From the NCBI RefSeq assembly GCF_023715145.1, contig NZ_JAMBNP010000001.1, positions 1,083,538 to 1,147,537 on the forward strand: DNA of 64,000 nucleotides, in the 5' to 3' direction. Below the pieces are notes generated by a model. It did no database searches. It was given only the letters and a program-made list of their open reading frames with translations, and had not been told where the DNA came from. This document shows positions 40,300 to 47,939 of this stretch, in pieces (position 1 is the stretch's first letter; each line of letters opens with the position of its first letter). A program made the translations under genes and the position numbers. The stretch is from Paenibacillus glycanilyticus. GTDB lineage: Bacteria > Bacillota > Bacilli > Paenibacillales > Paenibacillaceae.

Positions 40300-40329
40300 A
40301 GGTCCCCATTACTGCTGCAACGGGGACCT
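40300..40329. terminator. Terminator between convergent AraC and binding-protein genes
   Basis: AGGTCCCC / GGGGACCT stem in the 88-base gap between the two stop codons. T tracts are weak on both sides. Confidence 0.6.
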
Positions 40330-40351
40330 GTCCTTGTCGTTCAAAGGGCTG

Positions 40352-41731
40352 TTACTTCTTCCAGACTTCATCAATAGACGACTGGAATTGCTCTTTGTAT
40401 TTGTCAATGACTGTGGATACCGATACACCCTCCAGAATTTCGCCGACCATTTCATAGTAAGGCATATTCGGATAACCATCCTTTCCGTCAACTCTATTAA
40501 TCGTTTCTCCTGCTTTCTTGGCGTTATTGATATCATCCTCATTGCTAAATAACGTTTCCAGCGAGGCCTGCTTCGGATAATCGTAAATCGAATCGATATC
40601 ATTGATTTTCTCATAGATATAGACCAACTGCTCAGGATGCTCTATTATATTCGGAATGGTCATGTAGTTCGGGATCGTCAAATGCGAGCGATATTCCACC
40701 GCGCTAGGTCCTTTAGGAAATGGCAGGAATCCGATATCCATATCCGGCATATCCTTCTTGAAGCCATCCATCTCATAATCGCTTCCCGCATACATCAACG
40801 TGTTGCCTTGACGGAAAAACTGCCCAGGTTCCGTCCAGTCTCCGCCTTCTGTAGGTCTAGCGACGTTTTCCGTAGCAAGCTTGGAGATGAACTCCAGGGT
40901 CTCCTTTGTTTTCGGATCCTCCAAATTCTGTTTATCATCTGCGACCAGATTGGCGTCATTGGAAGCCAGCGCCTGCACCAGAATAGAGGCTGTAGCGACA
41001 CCCCATGTATCCAGCTTACCGTTATTGTCCGTATCTTTGTTAGCTTCTTTGGCAACCTGGATGAAAGTATCCCAGTTCCAGTTATCATCATTCACATAAT
41101 CCTGCAGTGGCTTCATGCCTAATTTATTCATCAGAGTACGGTTATAGAAAATACCTGACGATGCGCCGTTAATTCCGGAGCGGAATCCATAGCCTCTGCC
41201 CTCATACTGCGAATAATCGTTTGTATATTGCTGAATAAATACCTTGTCATTCTTCGTATATTCGTCTACAGGAGAGAATAGCTCCTGCTTAACAAGCGAT
41301 GGAATCATCCACGGTCTCGCCATCCGGATAATGTCGCCGATCGGTTCTCCGGCAAGCAGCGAGGCTGTAACCTTGCTGGAATATTCTGCATAGTCAACTA
41401 TGACATATTCAATCTTGAAATTATGTTTTTTCATTAGTTCATCCAGATTCTGCTTTCGCTTGATATTATCCGGATTATCTTCCTTGATGGATTCGTCATA
41501 CCAGGAAACCCATTTAATAGTTCGACCGCCCATGTCGAAATCCATCTCAGGTGTTCCGGTATCATCCTGAATTGCAGCAGGAGTTGCATCATTGGCTTCC
41601 GATTCCGATGAAGCAGGCGTACTGTCGACTCCTGCGTTGTTGTTTTTGTTACTGCCGCCGTTGCTGCTGCATCCAGCAGCCAATAGCAGAATCAGAATCA
41701 ACGACATAAGCAGCGACTTCCTTTTCCACAT
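40352..41731 (-). CDS. Extracellular sugar-binding lipoprotein, orphan (no permeases)
   Basis: A 459-residue family-1 binding protein; lipobox LAAGC with Cys21, then a Ser/Asn linker. It contains typical binding-protein stretches such as EYVIVDYAEYSSKVTASLLAGEP and MYAGSDYEMDGF. Unlike the two other transporter sets in the window it has no adjacent permease genes; the only permease trace is the remnant at 37560-37865. Thus it is either a leftover or works with permeases encoded elsewhere. Confidence 0.88.
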   Translation of the reverse strand: MWKRKSLLMSLILILLLAAGCSSNGGSNKNNNAGVDSTPASSESEANDATPAAIQDDTGTPEMDFDMGGRTIKWVSWYDESIKEDNPDNIKRKQNLDELMKKHNFKIEYVIVDYAEYSSKVTASLLAGEPIGDIIRMARPWMIPSLVKQELFSPVDEYTKNDKVFIQQYTNDYSQYEGRGYGFRSGINGASSGIFYNRTLMNKLGMKPLQDYVNDDNWNWDTFIQVAKEANKDTDNNGKLDTWGVATASILVQALASNDANLVADDKQNLEDPKTKETLEFISKLATENVARPTEGGDWTEPGQFFRQGNTLMYAGSDYEMDGFKKDMPDMDIGFLPFPKGPSAVEYRSHLTIPNYMTIPNIIEHPEQLVYIYEKINDIDSIYDYPKQASLETLFSNEDDINNAKKAGETINRVDGKDGYPNMPYYEMVGEILEGVSVSTVIDKYKEQFQSSIDEVWKK

Positions 41732-41770
41732 CTAATATCCCCCCCATAATTTGGCTGTCTCTTCTGAAGT

Positions 41771-41784
41771 ACAGCGCTTACAAT
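41771..41784 (-). promoter_or_regulatory. Cre-like site upstream of the orphan binding protein
   Basis: Read on the minus strand as TTGTAAGCGCTGTA it has the TGTAAGCG half of a CcpA operator with central CG. It lies about 40 bases before the start codon. Confidence 0.35.
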
Positions 41785-41962
41785 AAGAAATGTTATCTGC
41801 TTTCCGGCAAACAAACCATGGAGAATCTAAACTTGATTTGTAAGTTTCAAACATTAATTCTATAAAGAGCGAAAATTCAGACATAGATTTTCAAATCATT
41901 AATCCAAAAAGTCGACAGCTTCCTAAAGGCAGCCTGTCTCATTTAAACGCGAGCTGGAGGTC

Positions 41963-42064
41963 ATGAGCAAAATCGAAAGCAAGATTGCCGAGTTAGAAAG
42001 AAAGGGGATTATTCCGATCAATGGGGTAATTAACAAAGGGACTAATACTAAAAATCTAAATTAG
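41963..42064 (+). CDS. Possible 33-aa peptide
   Basis: A short ORF (MSKIESKIAELERKGII...) with GGAGG close to its ATG and a terminator hairpin right after its stop. It could be real or the end of a lost gene; no family is recognised. It is the only ORF in the gap 41732-42152. Confidence 0.3.
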   Translation: MSKIESKIAELERKGIIPINGVINKGTNTKNLN

Positions 42065-42070
42065 CATAAG

Positions 42071-42102
42071 AAAAGAGCACTGCATGATCGCAATGCTCTT
42101 TT
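42071..42102. terminator. Hairpin terminator
   Basis: AAAAGAGCACTGC pairs with GCAATGCTCTTTT with one mismatch; suitable in both directions, for the ORF at 41963 and the chimeric ORF at 42153. Confidence 0.75.
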
Positions 42103-42152
42103 CTGACATTATCAACTACCTCATAGTACCACTTAATTTAAGAATAACCTTT

Positions 42153-42410
42153 TCACTTCTTCGCCTCATAAAACTTTGTCCCCTTGCCAGTCTGGAAGTG
42201 ATCAATAACATCCAAGTGTTCAATTAAATTTTCCAATGAAGTCAGATGACGTCTTAATCTCAAATCATTTGCTTTCGCTTCACGCATTTGGCGAATTACA
42301 TTGCCACCTGCGAGTTTCGTCTCAACTGTAAAGTCTCTCCGATTTACAATGCATTCCCTAATTAGCTTGATAACATCTTTCCTGTTTGAGAACCGTTTCA
42401 ATTTGACCAT
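42153..42410 (-). CDS. 85-aa hypothetical protein ending in a sigK scar (copy E)
   Basis: The first ~70 residues (MVKLKRFSNRKDVIKLIREC...) are basic, unlike sigma factors and unrecognised. The last 14, [14 protein letters not shown] and stop, are sigK sequence with its middle deleted: FQTGKGTK of the core joins the final FY.AKK. It looks like a gene or gene fragment fused to a sigK piece that suffered an internal deletion. Expression is uncertain as no good ribosome site is seen. Confidence 0.5.
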   Translation of the reverse strand: MVKLKRFSNRKDVIKLIRECIVNRRDFTVETKLAGGNVIRQMREAKANDLRLRRHLTSLENLIEHLDVIDHFQTGKGTKFYEAKK

Positions 42411-42472
42411 TACTATAACGTGCTTAGCCGTAGTTCATAAAAATACACCATGCTTCAAATATACTTTGGACG

Positions 42473-43927
42473 CTATTTTTCATTGTTTGCAATGTGCTCT
42501 TCCCACTGTGACTTACGCTCGCGATAGCTATTTGTCCATTCTTCAATAATAGTTATATACTTCTCTTTTTGATTGTGATAATAGGTCTTTACCATAGAGG
42601 CACGGAGTTTGTCCAAATATTGTTCTCTTCCTTTCTCGGCTCGTGCGAGAGCAGTTTCCTTTGACCCTTTGCAAGTATCTGTATCATAATAACGGTGTTC
42701 TCTATCCAGAATTCCAGCCGCTTCGTCATCAAACCGCCAGCCGGTTCCTGCAGCACATCCTGCTCCAAAACAAGTACTAGAGCCAAAATGGTATGTACCC
42801 GATACCTGATCTAAACGGTTCTCAATAATGTCTTCGATTTTTTGAATCGTAGCGTTAGCATGTTCAATGTATTGCTTATATCTTTCCAGCATGATCGGAA
42901 ACTCAATAGAATCCAGTCTGCGCTGCACGAAGCTATCGACCAATATAGCAACTTTGCGTAGGGTGAGATCGAATGAAGCACCAAACATGAAAACATTTAG
43001 TCCCCATATATCATGGCTTGGATTTTGTAATAAAGTGAGGCTATTTTGCAAACCGAAATTAGGATCAAGGGAATAGCTTAAGGTTTCCTTAAACTGTTTG
43101 TGGTAATCTTCCGACTCCTCAACGATTTGTTTATTTTTTTCAATCTCATAATGATCATGGAACCAGTTGTAATAAGTAATAAAAGTATTAAAGCTGAGGT
43201 CAATATCATGACGATTCAGAATATCTTGCAGACTATCTGCTACAGATTTCTTTGGACTTAGCGGCAATAGTGTCGGTGCTATGTATTCCGAAAATACGGT
43301 ATGAATGACAGACACTGCACCTGAAACAAATACACCGGCAACTGGAATTGCAAAACAAGCCAGCTCTGTAAACGTTAAGGCGCAATCTATAACTGTGATT
43401 GCTGCTTGATTATGATCTACAGCTGCAAGATGGATGCCCGGTGAAGATATCACATGAGCGGATGTAATAATGATACCGGTCTCCTCGTGAATAGACACAT
43501 GCGGGAATATGAAAAACAGCTCGGCAAAATTCGTTTTTCTGCTATATACGAAAGTCCCAGCTTTAAACCCCCGCCAATCTTGCAAAAGTCCTGTTGCCAA
43601 TTCCTCGATTAACAACTCACCATCCAGCAAAGGAAACCGTCTTTCAAAAGCTTTATAGGTTAGTGTTTCGCGTCTTCGTAAATTTTCGGCTGCATCATTA
43701 CTAAGAGTTGCGTAATATTCCTTAGGAATAGCTATCAAGGGTCTCTCTAAATCAGTGGCTGCTTCTCCCGAAAGGCTCTCTAAGAAATTCTGTGAAATTT
43801 CGAGATACTTTATAAAGTAATCATTTATATTAATTTGACTGGTTACTGGCCACACAAATAGGTATTTCCCATATACCGGATGATGCGTCAGGTTGGAACG
43901 TGATTGCGTTGTTTCTATTGTCATCAT
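42473..43927 (-). CDS. Unrecognised 484-aa protein, second gene of a two-gene operon
   Basis: No family was recognised. The first ~160 residues look like a folded beta-rich domain (HHPVYGKYLFVWPV, TFVYSRKTNFAELFFIFPHV). A hydrophobic stretch follows at about 170-225 (LAAVDHNQAAITVIDCAL..., CFAIPVAGVFVSGAVSVI), compatible with one or two membrane passages. The C-terminal third is helical and charged (YKQYIEHANATIQKIEDIIE) with a Cys pair in STCFGAGCAAGTGW. Its ATG overlaps the stop of the upstream coiled-coil gene (ATGA), so the two are translationally coupled and probably work together. The pair lies alone between sigK scars E and C, as cargo. Confidence 0.6.
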   Translation of the reverse strand: MMTIETTQSRSNLTHHPVYGKYLFVWPVTSQININDYFIKYLEISQNFLESLSGEAATDLERPLIAIPKEYYATLSNDAAENLRRRETLTYKAFERRFPLLDGELLIEELATGLLQDWRGFKAGTFVYSRKTNFAELFFIFPHVSIHEETGIIITSAHVISSPGIHLAAVDHNQAAITVIDCALTFTELACFAIPVAGVFVSGAVSVIHTVFSEYIAPTLLPLSPKKSVADSLQDILNRHDIDLSFNTFITYYNWFHDHYEIEKNKQIVEESEDYHKQFKETLSYSLDPNFGLQNSLTLLQNPSHDIWGLNVFMFGASFDLTLRKVAILVDSFVQRRLDSIEFPIMLERYKQYIEHANATIQKIEDIIENRLDQVSGTYHFGSSTCFGAGCAAGTGWRFDDEAAGILDREHRYYDTDTCKGSKETALARAEKGREQYLDKLRASMVKTYYHNQKEKYITIIEEWTNSYRERKSQWEEHIANNEK

Positions 43928-44847
43928 TTCGTTTCAGCCCTACTTTCTTTCATCTTCAATTCGATTCTAATTTCATTTAAAGCTAGCTGGCACAAGTCAG
44001 CCGCAATAAATCGACTGTAATAGACGTCTTTCTGTGTGGCAGGATCTGTATAAATAAAGGATGCAACTTGTGTGTAAATGGTTGAAATATCCTTTGTTTG
44101 ATCAAATAGATCTACTAATTCATTTACTTTATTTACTTTATCCTCACTAGATCCTGGATATTTTGTTTCTAAGCTCAGCTGTTTGATGTACGTCATGAAA
44201 TAAATCTGACAATCAATGGACCAGTCGGTTAGTTTAATTTTCTGTGCCATTTTTGACCAGAATACTCGATCATCCAGGTTTCTCCATTGCTCAACAAGGT
44301 TACGAATATATTTCATTTCTTCATCGGATAAACCAGGAATCTTGGCTTTTTCATTGCCTTTTTTAATTGCATAAATGGCGGTAATGAATGCTGCAGCTAA
44401 TGCTGCGACATTGATTCCAACTCCAATAACGAAACTAATGAACTTATGTCTTGTGAAAAAAGTTCCTTTGTTTTTCACCTTTTCTTGCGCTTCCTTAATT
44501 TCTTTCAGTGTTTCCTTCATCCTTTCTTCCATCTTTTCTAGCTTCTTATCGTATTCAATGCCGTGTTCACTTATTTTTTCTTGAATAGTTGTTTGATATT
44601 GCACTTCAAATTCTTGTTGCTTCTCTTCTAATGCTTCAAGCTTGATTTGAACATCTAAATTCTCTTCAATTTTGAGTGATGCTTCTCTGATCGATTCGGT
44701 GATGTCAGAGAGAAGCTTCCTTTCCTCGGCTTTAAATTCTATGGCATGCACGATACTATCTCGTTCGCATTCCTCCGCTTCCTTTCTCAATTCTCTATCA
44801 TTTTTGTCTTTATGATCCTCATGCATGTCAATGTGAGTAGTCCCCAT
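43924..44847 (-). CDS. Coiled-coil membrane protein, first gene of the two-gene operon
   Basis: A 307-residue protein: a long charged coiled coil at about 15-128 (KAEERKLLSDITESIREA, EALEEKQQEFEVQYQ, LEKMEERMKETLKEIK), one membrane helix at about 136-162 (FVIGVGINVAALAAAFITAI), then a soluble domain with a conserved-looking SDEEMKYIRNLVEQWRNLDD segment. GAGGTG supports the ATG at 44847 over one at 44931. No family is recognised. The layout (sensor-like coiled coil, membrane anchor, coupled partner) recalls uncharacterised conflict or defence operons, but this is only an inference. Confidence 0.6.
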   Translation of the reverse strand: MGTTHIDMHEDHKDKNDRELRKEAEECERDSIVHAIEFKAEERKLLSDITESIREASLKIEENLDVQIKLEALEEKQQEFEVQYQTTIQEKISEHGIEYDKKLEKMEERMKETLKEIKEAQEKVKNKGTFFTRHKFISFVIGVGINVAALAAAFITAIYAIKKGNEKAKIPGLSDEEMKYIRNLVEQWRNLDDRVFWSKMAQKIKLTDWSIDCQIYFMTYIKQLSLETKYPGSSEDKVNKVNELVDLFDQTKDISTIYTQVASFIYTDPATQKDVYYSRFIAADLCQLALNEIRIELKMKESRAETK

Positions 44848-45328
44848 AAATACACCTCTTAGTTTGATAATTGGATTTAGCAAAGATCGTTGTAGTAGCA
44901 GCCAGTAGCAAAGGATTAACCTGTCTGCCATGGGCTAAAGCTCTTAAGGTTCCGCATAATTTGCCATGGAATCTCTCCTTGTGACATTTTTCAAAATAAG
45001 AGTAAAGCGAATTTTATTGGATGTATATTAACTAAAGTTAACTAAGCTTGAAAAAAACCATCCACTAGCGTCCAAGAGGTTGCTTTATGAATAATTTGGT
45101 GAATCTTTAGTTATAAATAGGACTGTGCCATCTAGGGATACGTTCTGCATCGACAAACGGTGATCTAGCGAGTGCAACGCCGGAATATGGTCCATCCGGG
45201 TATATGCATACACTCCCGTTCAGTGGCCAGCGTTTGGATGAAGGAACGATGTGAAGCTTTGCTTAACCAATAATCCGTTTTATCTCAAAGTGATCTCTCT
45301 AACTTTTAAACCTGTAACAATGAAAAAA

Positions 45329-45357
45329 AGACAATCCACATGAGTAGTAGATTGTCT
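45329..45357 (-). terminator. sigK-type terminator beside copy C
   Basis: AGACAATCC..AGATTGTCT stem, the same sequence as after intact sigK and copy F but with more mismatches. The rest of the gap 44848-45386 shows nothing. Confidence 0.75.
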
Positions 45358-45386
45358 AGCTTTTAATGTGAAAATAGATCTTACCT

Positions 45387-45890
45387 CTACTTCTTCGCCT
45401 TATAAAACTCATGATACAGCTTCATCAGCGCCCTTTTCTCAATCCTGGACACATAACTCCGGCTTATGCCCAACTCCTTCGCAATCTCCCGCTGCGTCCG
45501 CTCATCCCCGCCATGATCCAGGCCGAATCGGCCGCGGATCACTTCCTGCTCCCGCTCGTCGAGGATATCGAGGTTACGGTAAATCTTGCTCTTCTCGATC
45601 TTTAGCTGCACCCGGTCCACAACATCGTCGGCCTCCGTGCCGAGGATATCGATCAGCGTGATTTCGTTGCCCTCTTTGTCCGTGCCAATCGGGTCGTGCA
45701 GGGATACATCCTTACGCGTCTTTTTCAAAGACCGCAAATGCATAAGTATTTCATTCTCGATACAACGGGCGGCGAATGTCGCCAGCTTCGTTCCTTTTCC
45801 GGTCTGAAAGCTCTCGATCGCTTTAATCAATCCGATCGTTCCGATCGAGATCAGATCCTCGAGATCCTCGCCGGTATTATCGAATTTTTT
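45387..45890 (-). pseudogene. sigK 3' half (copy C), protein-identical to intact sigK
   Basis: About 504 bases from the stop codon back to [14 protein letters not shown]. The predicted protein is identical to residues 65-232 of intact sigK, while the DNA differs at many silent sites. It lacks the pro-sequence, the first 64 codons and a start signal, so it should not give a working sigma factor, although an internal ATG (45830) could start a region-3/4 fragment. The conserved junction lies directly upstream. Confidence 0.93.
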
Positions 45891-45913
45891 GACATTGTGA
45901 ACACGAAACGATG
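45891..45913 (-). repeat. Conserved junction sequence at the 5' end of sigK copy C
   Basis: Identical 23 nt to those at copies B and D; here, as at B, followed outward by the extra bases TAAAT on the plus strand. Confidence 0.85.
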
Positions 45914-45926
45914 TAAATACTGTTAA

Positions 45927-46417
45927 TCAAAAAATGGGGAACAATACATTTTGTACTGCATCTTTCGTAGAATTCTTAACTGCATTACCACTGATGCCTT
46001 TACCCAATCCCAGTATTAGAAATACAGTTGAGGCTGAGTCTACCCAGTGCTGTAATGATAAAGGTTTTTCAGGTGCGAAGGTTCCCTTTACCGTATCAAA
46101 AGTTCCAATGTTGCCCAGTTACCAACAGTATACCAGTTAGGGTTACTTTGCATGGCACTTGTTCTGCTTTCGGCTGCATTCCAAATATTCTTAGCCGCAT
46201 CGTCAACCCACAAGTAATACCATTTATTCCCTGATGGGTCGGCCATCGGGTAAGTCAAATGGTATAATCGATCAAATTTATCATAGTCAAATGAGTAGAC
46301 CTTCCCAGATATCGTTTGCTGATCCATCCTTCCCCAACTATCGTAATGATAAATAATATTTCCATCCTCATTATTAGACGAACTTAAACTTGGCCGGAAG
46401 GTGTAGCTTTCATGCAC
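45927..46417 (-). pseudogene. Displaced Rhs C-terminal fragment (frameshifted)
   Basis: The first part encodes a YD-repeat piece (IIYHYDSWGRMDQQTISGKV, FDRLYHLTYPMADPSGNKWY) followed by a C-terminal segment ending NWYTVGN. After one frameshift near 46120 the sequence continues NIGTFDTVKGTFAPEKPLSL and VFLILGLGKGISGN to a stop at 45927, a pattern seen in pre-toxin parts of polymorphic toxins. No signal peptide, start site or complete toxin domain is present. It is a leftover tip of an Rhs protein lying against the sigK junction. Confidence 0.65.
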
Positions 46418-46507
46418 CTAACTTATTTTGAATATTGATACTTAATTCCTCTTTCTTTAGACGACCACATTCTATTGCTTGATTAAGAATTTGCATTAAT
46501 TGCTTTC

Positions 46508-46960
46508 CTACGGATTACCGTAAATATATTTAGTCTCTTCAAATTCTTTAAATGGTATATGATAATGTTTCTTCAAGTAACGTCCAAAACTTGTTCCTTT
46601 ATATTTTAGATGTGCATTTATTTTAAACTTTGAATTATTTTTAAAAACTAGAATATAAAATTCTTCTGGATATGACTTTCCAATTTGAATTTCAATGTAC
46701 CCAGCCTTTCTGGTAGTAATTGCATGAATTAACTTTATCGTACTAATATCAAAGATTTGTTTCTTAATGAAGAAAGTCTTCACTATAATCTTTGACTCTT
46801 TAATTTCAACGTCATATGAGAAATAATGTATAATAGCATATATTAATACAATCATTAAAATAATGGAGATTAATATATTTAAATATATAAGACTCATAAT
46901 AATAGATGCAACATTCATTATTGACCAGACAATTATTGCATTTGTCCCTCGAAATTTCAT
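46508..46960 (-). CDS. Two-TM membrane protein, PH-like domain; candidate immunity protein
   Basis: A 150-residue protein with two hydrophobic helices at about 8-48 and a basic PH-like (YdbS/bPH) region after them (YDVEIKESKIIVKTFFIKKQ, FKINAHLKYKGTSFGRYLKK). No strict family match. It lies downstream of the Rhs gene and next to a displaced Rhs tip, the usual place of immunity genes. AT content is high, as in other cargo genes. Function as immunity protein is inferred only from position. Confidence 0.55.
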   Translation of the reverse strand: MKFRGTNAIIVWSIMNVASIIMSLIYLNILISIILMIVLIYAIIHYFSYDVEIKESKIIVKTFFIKKQIFDISTIKLIHAITTRKAGYIEIQIGKSYPEEFYILVFKNNSKFKINAHLKYKGTSFGRYLKKHYHIPFKEFEETKYIYGNP

Positions 46961-47139
46961 GTTTTTCTCCTAGTCATAATAAGATACTAATTTTCGAAGT
47001 TATTGTGTGAATTAGTTGAGTTAACTGTTTTTCAGAAGTTTAATAGTAAAACGGCGTTGTCTTACCTTTATAAAGCTGTAGTCAGGCTAATCCTTGAATA
47101 CTCAGAAAAATAAATGTATATCCACTAATATATTTCCAT

Positions 47140-47350
47140 TTAATAAACTAGAATCGTTCCATCATGTACGCAAACAATAATTTTATACACCAACTCAGAA
47201 GGAATCTCTAATAATAACTTATCCATTTTAACTTGGTTCGATTCAATCAATAGTCTTGGTGAAAAGATGCAAAATTACAGACTTCATTAAAGTTAATTCC
47301 ATCAATAAGTACAACAAAATAATTTCTATCCGTATCATCAATATGTCAAA
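47140..47350 (-). pseudogene. Possible remnant of a small immunity-type gene
   Basis: The minus strand shows DDTDRNYFVVLIDGINFNEV followed by stops, and in another frame LLLEIPSELVYKIIVCVHDG. Broken frames suggest decay of one small gene. The remainder of the AT-rich gap 46961-47503 shows nothing else but a terminator. Confidence 0.3.
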
Positions 47351-47438
47351 CTAAGATTAGAGTGAATCATTTGTATTTTTATCACTTTTCTATTCTAACT
47401 TCAATTAAAAGATAGAACAACTTATGAAAAATAAAGAA

Positions 47439-47483
47439 ACCTCTAAGAGTTTGTATTGGAGTACAATCCTTACTCTTAGAGGT
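47439..47483 (-). terminator. Terminator of the RDD gene
   Basis: ACCTCTAAGAGT / ACTCTTAGAGGT stem 20 bases after the stop codon, followed on the minus strand by TTCTTTATTTTT. Confidence 0.85.
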
Positions 47484-47503
47484 AAAGGCGAAGCATGCTA
47501 TCT

Positions 47504-47914
47504 TTACTGTTTCATAGTTACTATGATACCTGAGATCATATCACCAATTCGTTGCTTTTTTTTAGAAACAAATATTAATAAATAACCAATAAATAATCCT
47601 TGATCCAAGATTCTGAGTAAGTTTCTAATTAAGACCCTAAAAAATGAAATCTTTTTAGGCGTGATTGATTTTATCGTTAACCCCATAAGCTTTTTCCCAA
47701 TTGTTTCCCCAAAAAAGCACTCTGAGATTATATAATATATTAATAATGCTATAAATGAAACTAATTGGATATACATTTGAGTTGTAGAATCAAGGCTAAT
47801 GCTTTTGTTATTTACTAAAACTAAAATTACAAGTGGAATTGTAATTACTAATACCACTATTATATCGATAATTAGTGCGAACCACCTTCGGAAAAAGTAC
47901 ATATTCTTTTTCAT
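47504..47914 (-). CDS. RDD-family membrane protein; candidate immunity protein to the Rhs toxin
   Basis: A 136-residue RDD-family protein: the Arg in FRRWFALIIDIIVV and the GETIGKKLMGLTIK motif are characteristic, with three to four membrane helices. It begins 25 bases after the Rhs gene and ends in a strong terminator, so it is the last gene of the Rhs transcript. Small membrane proteins in this place commonly protect against membrane-active or imported toxins; this role is inferred from position. Confidence 0.75.
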   Translation of the reverse strand: MKKNMYFFRRWFALIIDIIVVLVITIPLVILVLVNNKSISLDSTTQMYIQLVSFIALLIYYIISECFFGETIGKKLMGLTIKSITPKKISFFRVLIRNLLRILDQGLFIGYLLIFVSKKKQRIGDMISGIIVTMKQ

Positions 47915-47939
47915 TCCTTCCTAATATAATCTAATTTAT

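Noticed and set aside
45387..45830. Copies B and C as functional short sigma factors
   Set aside because: They lack the pro-sequence, part of region 2 and any start signal; identity at protein level is explained by past selection.
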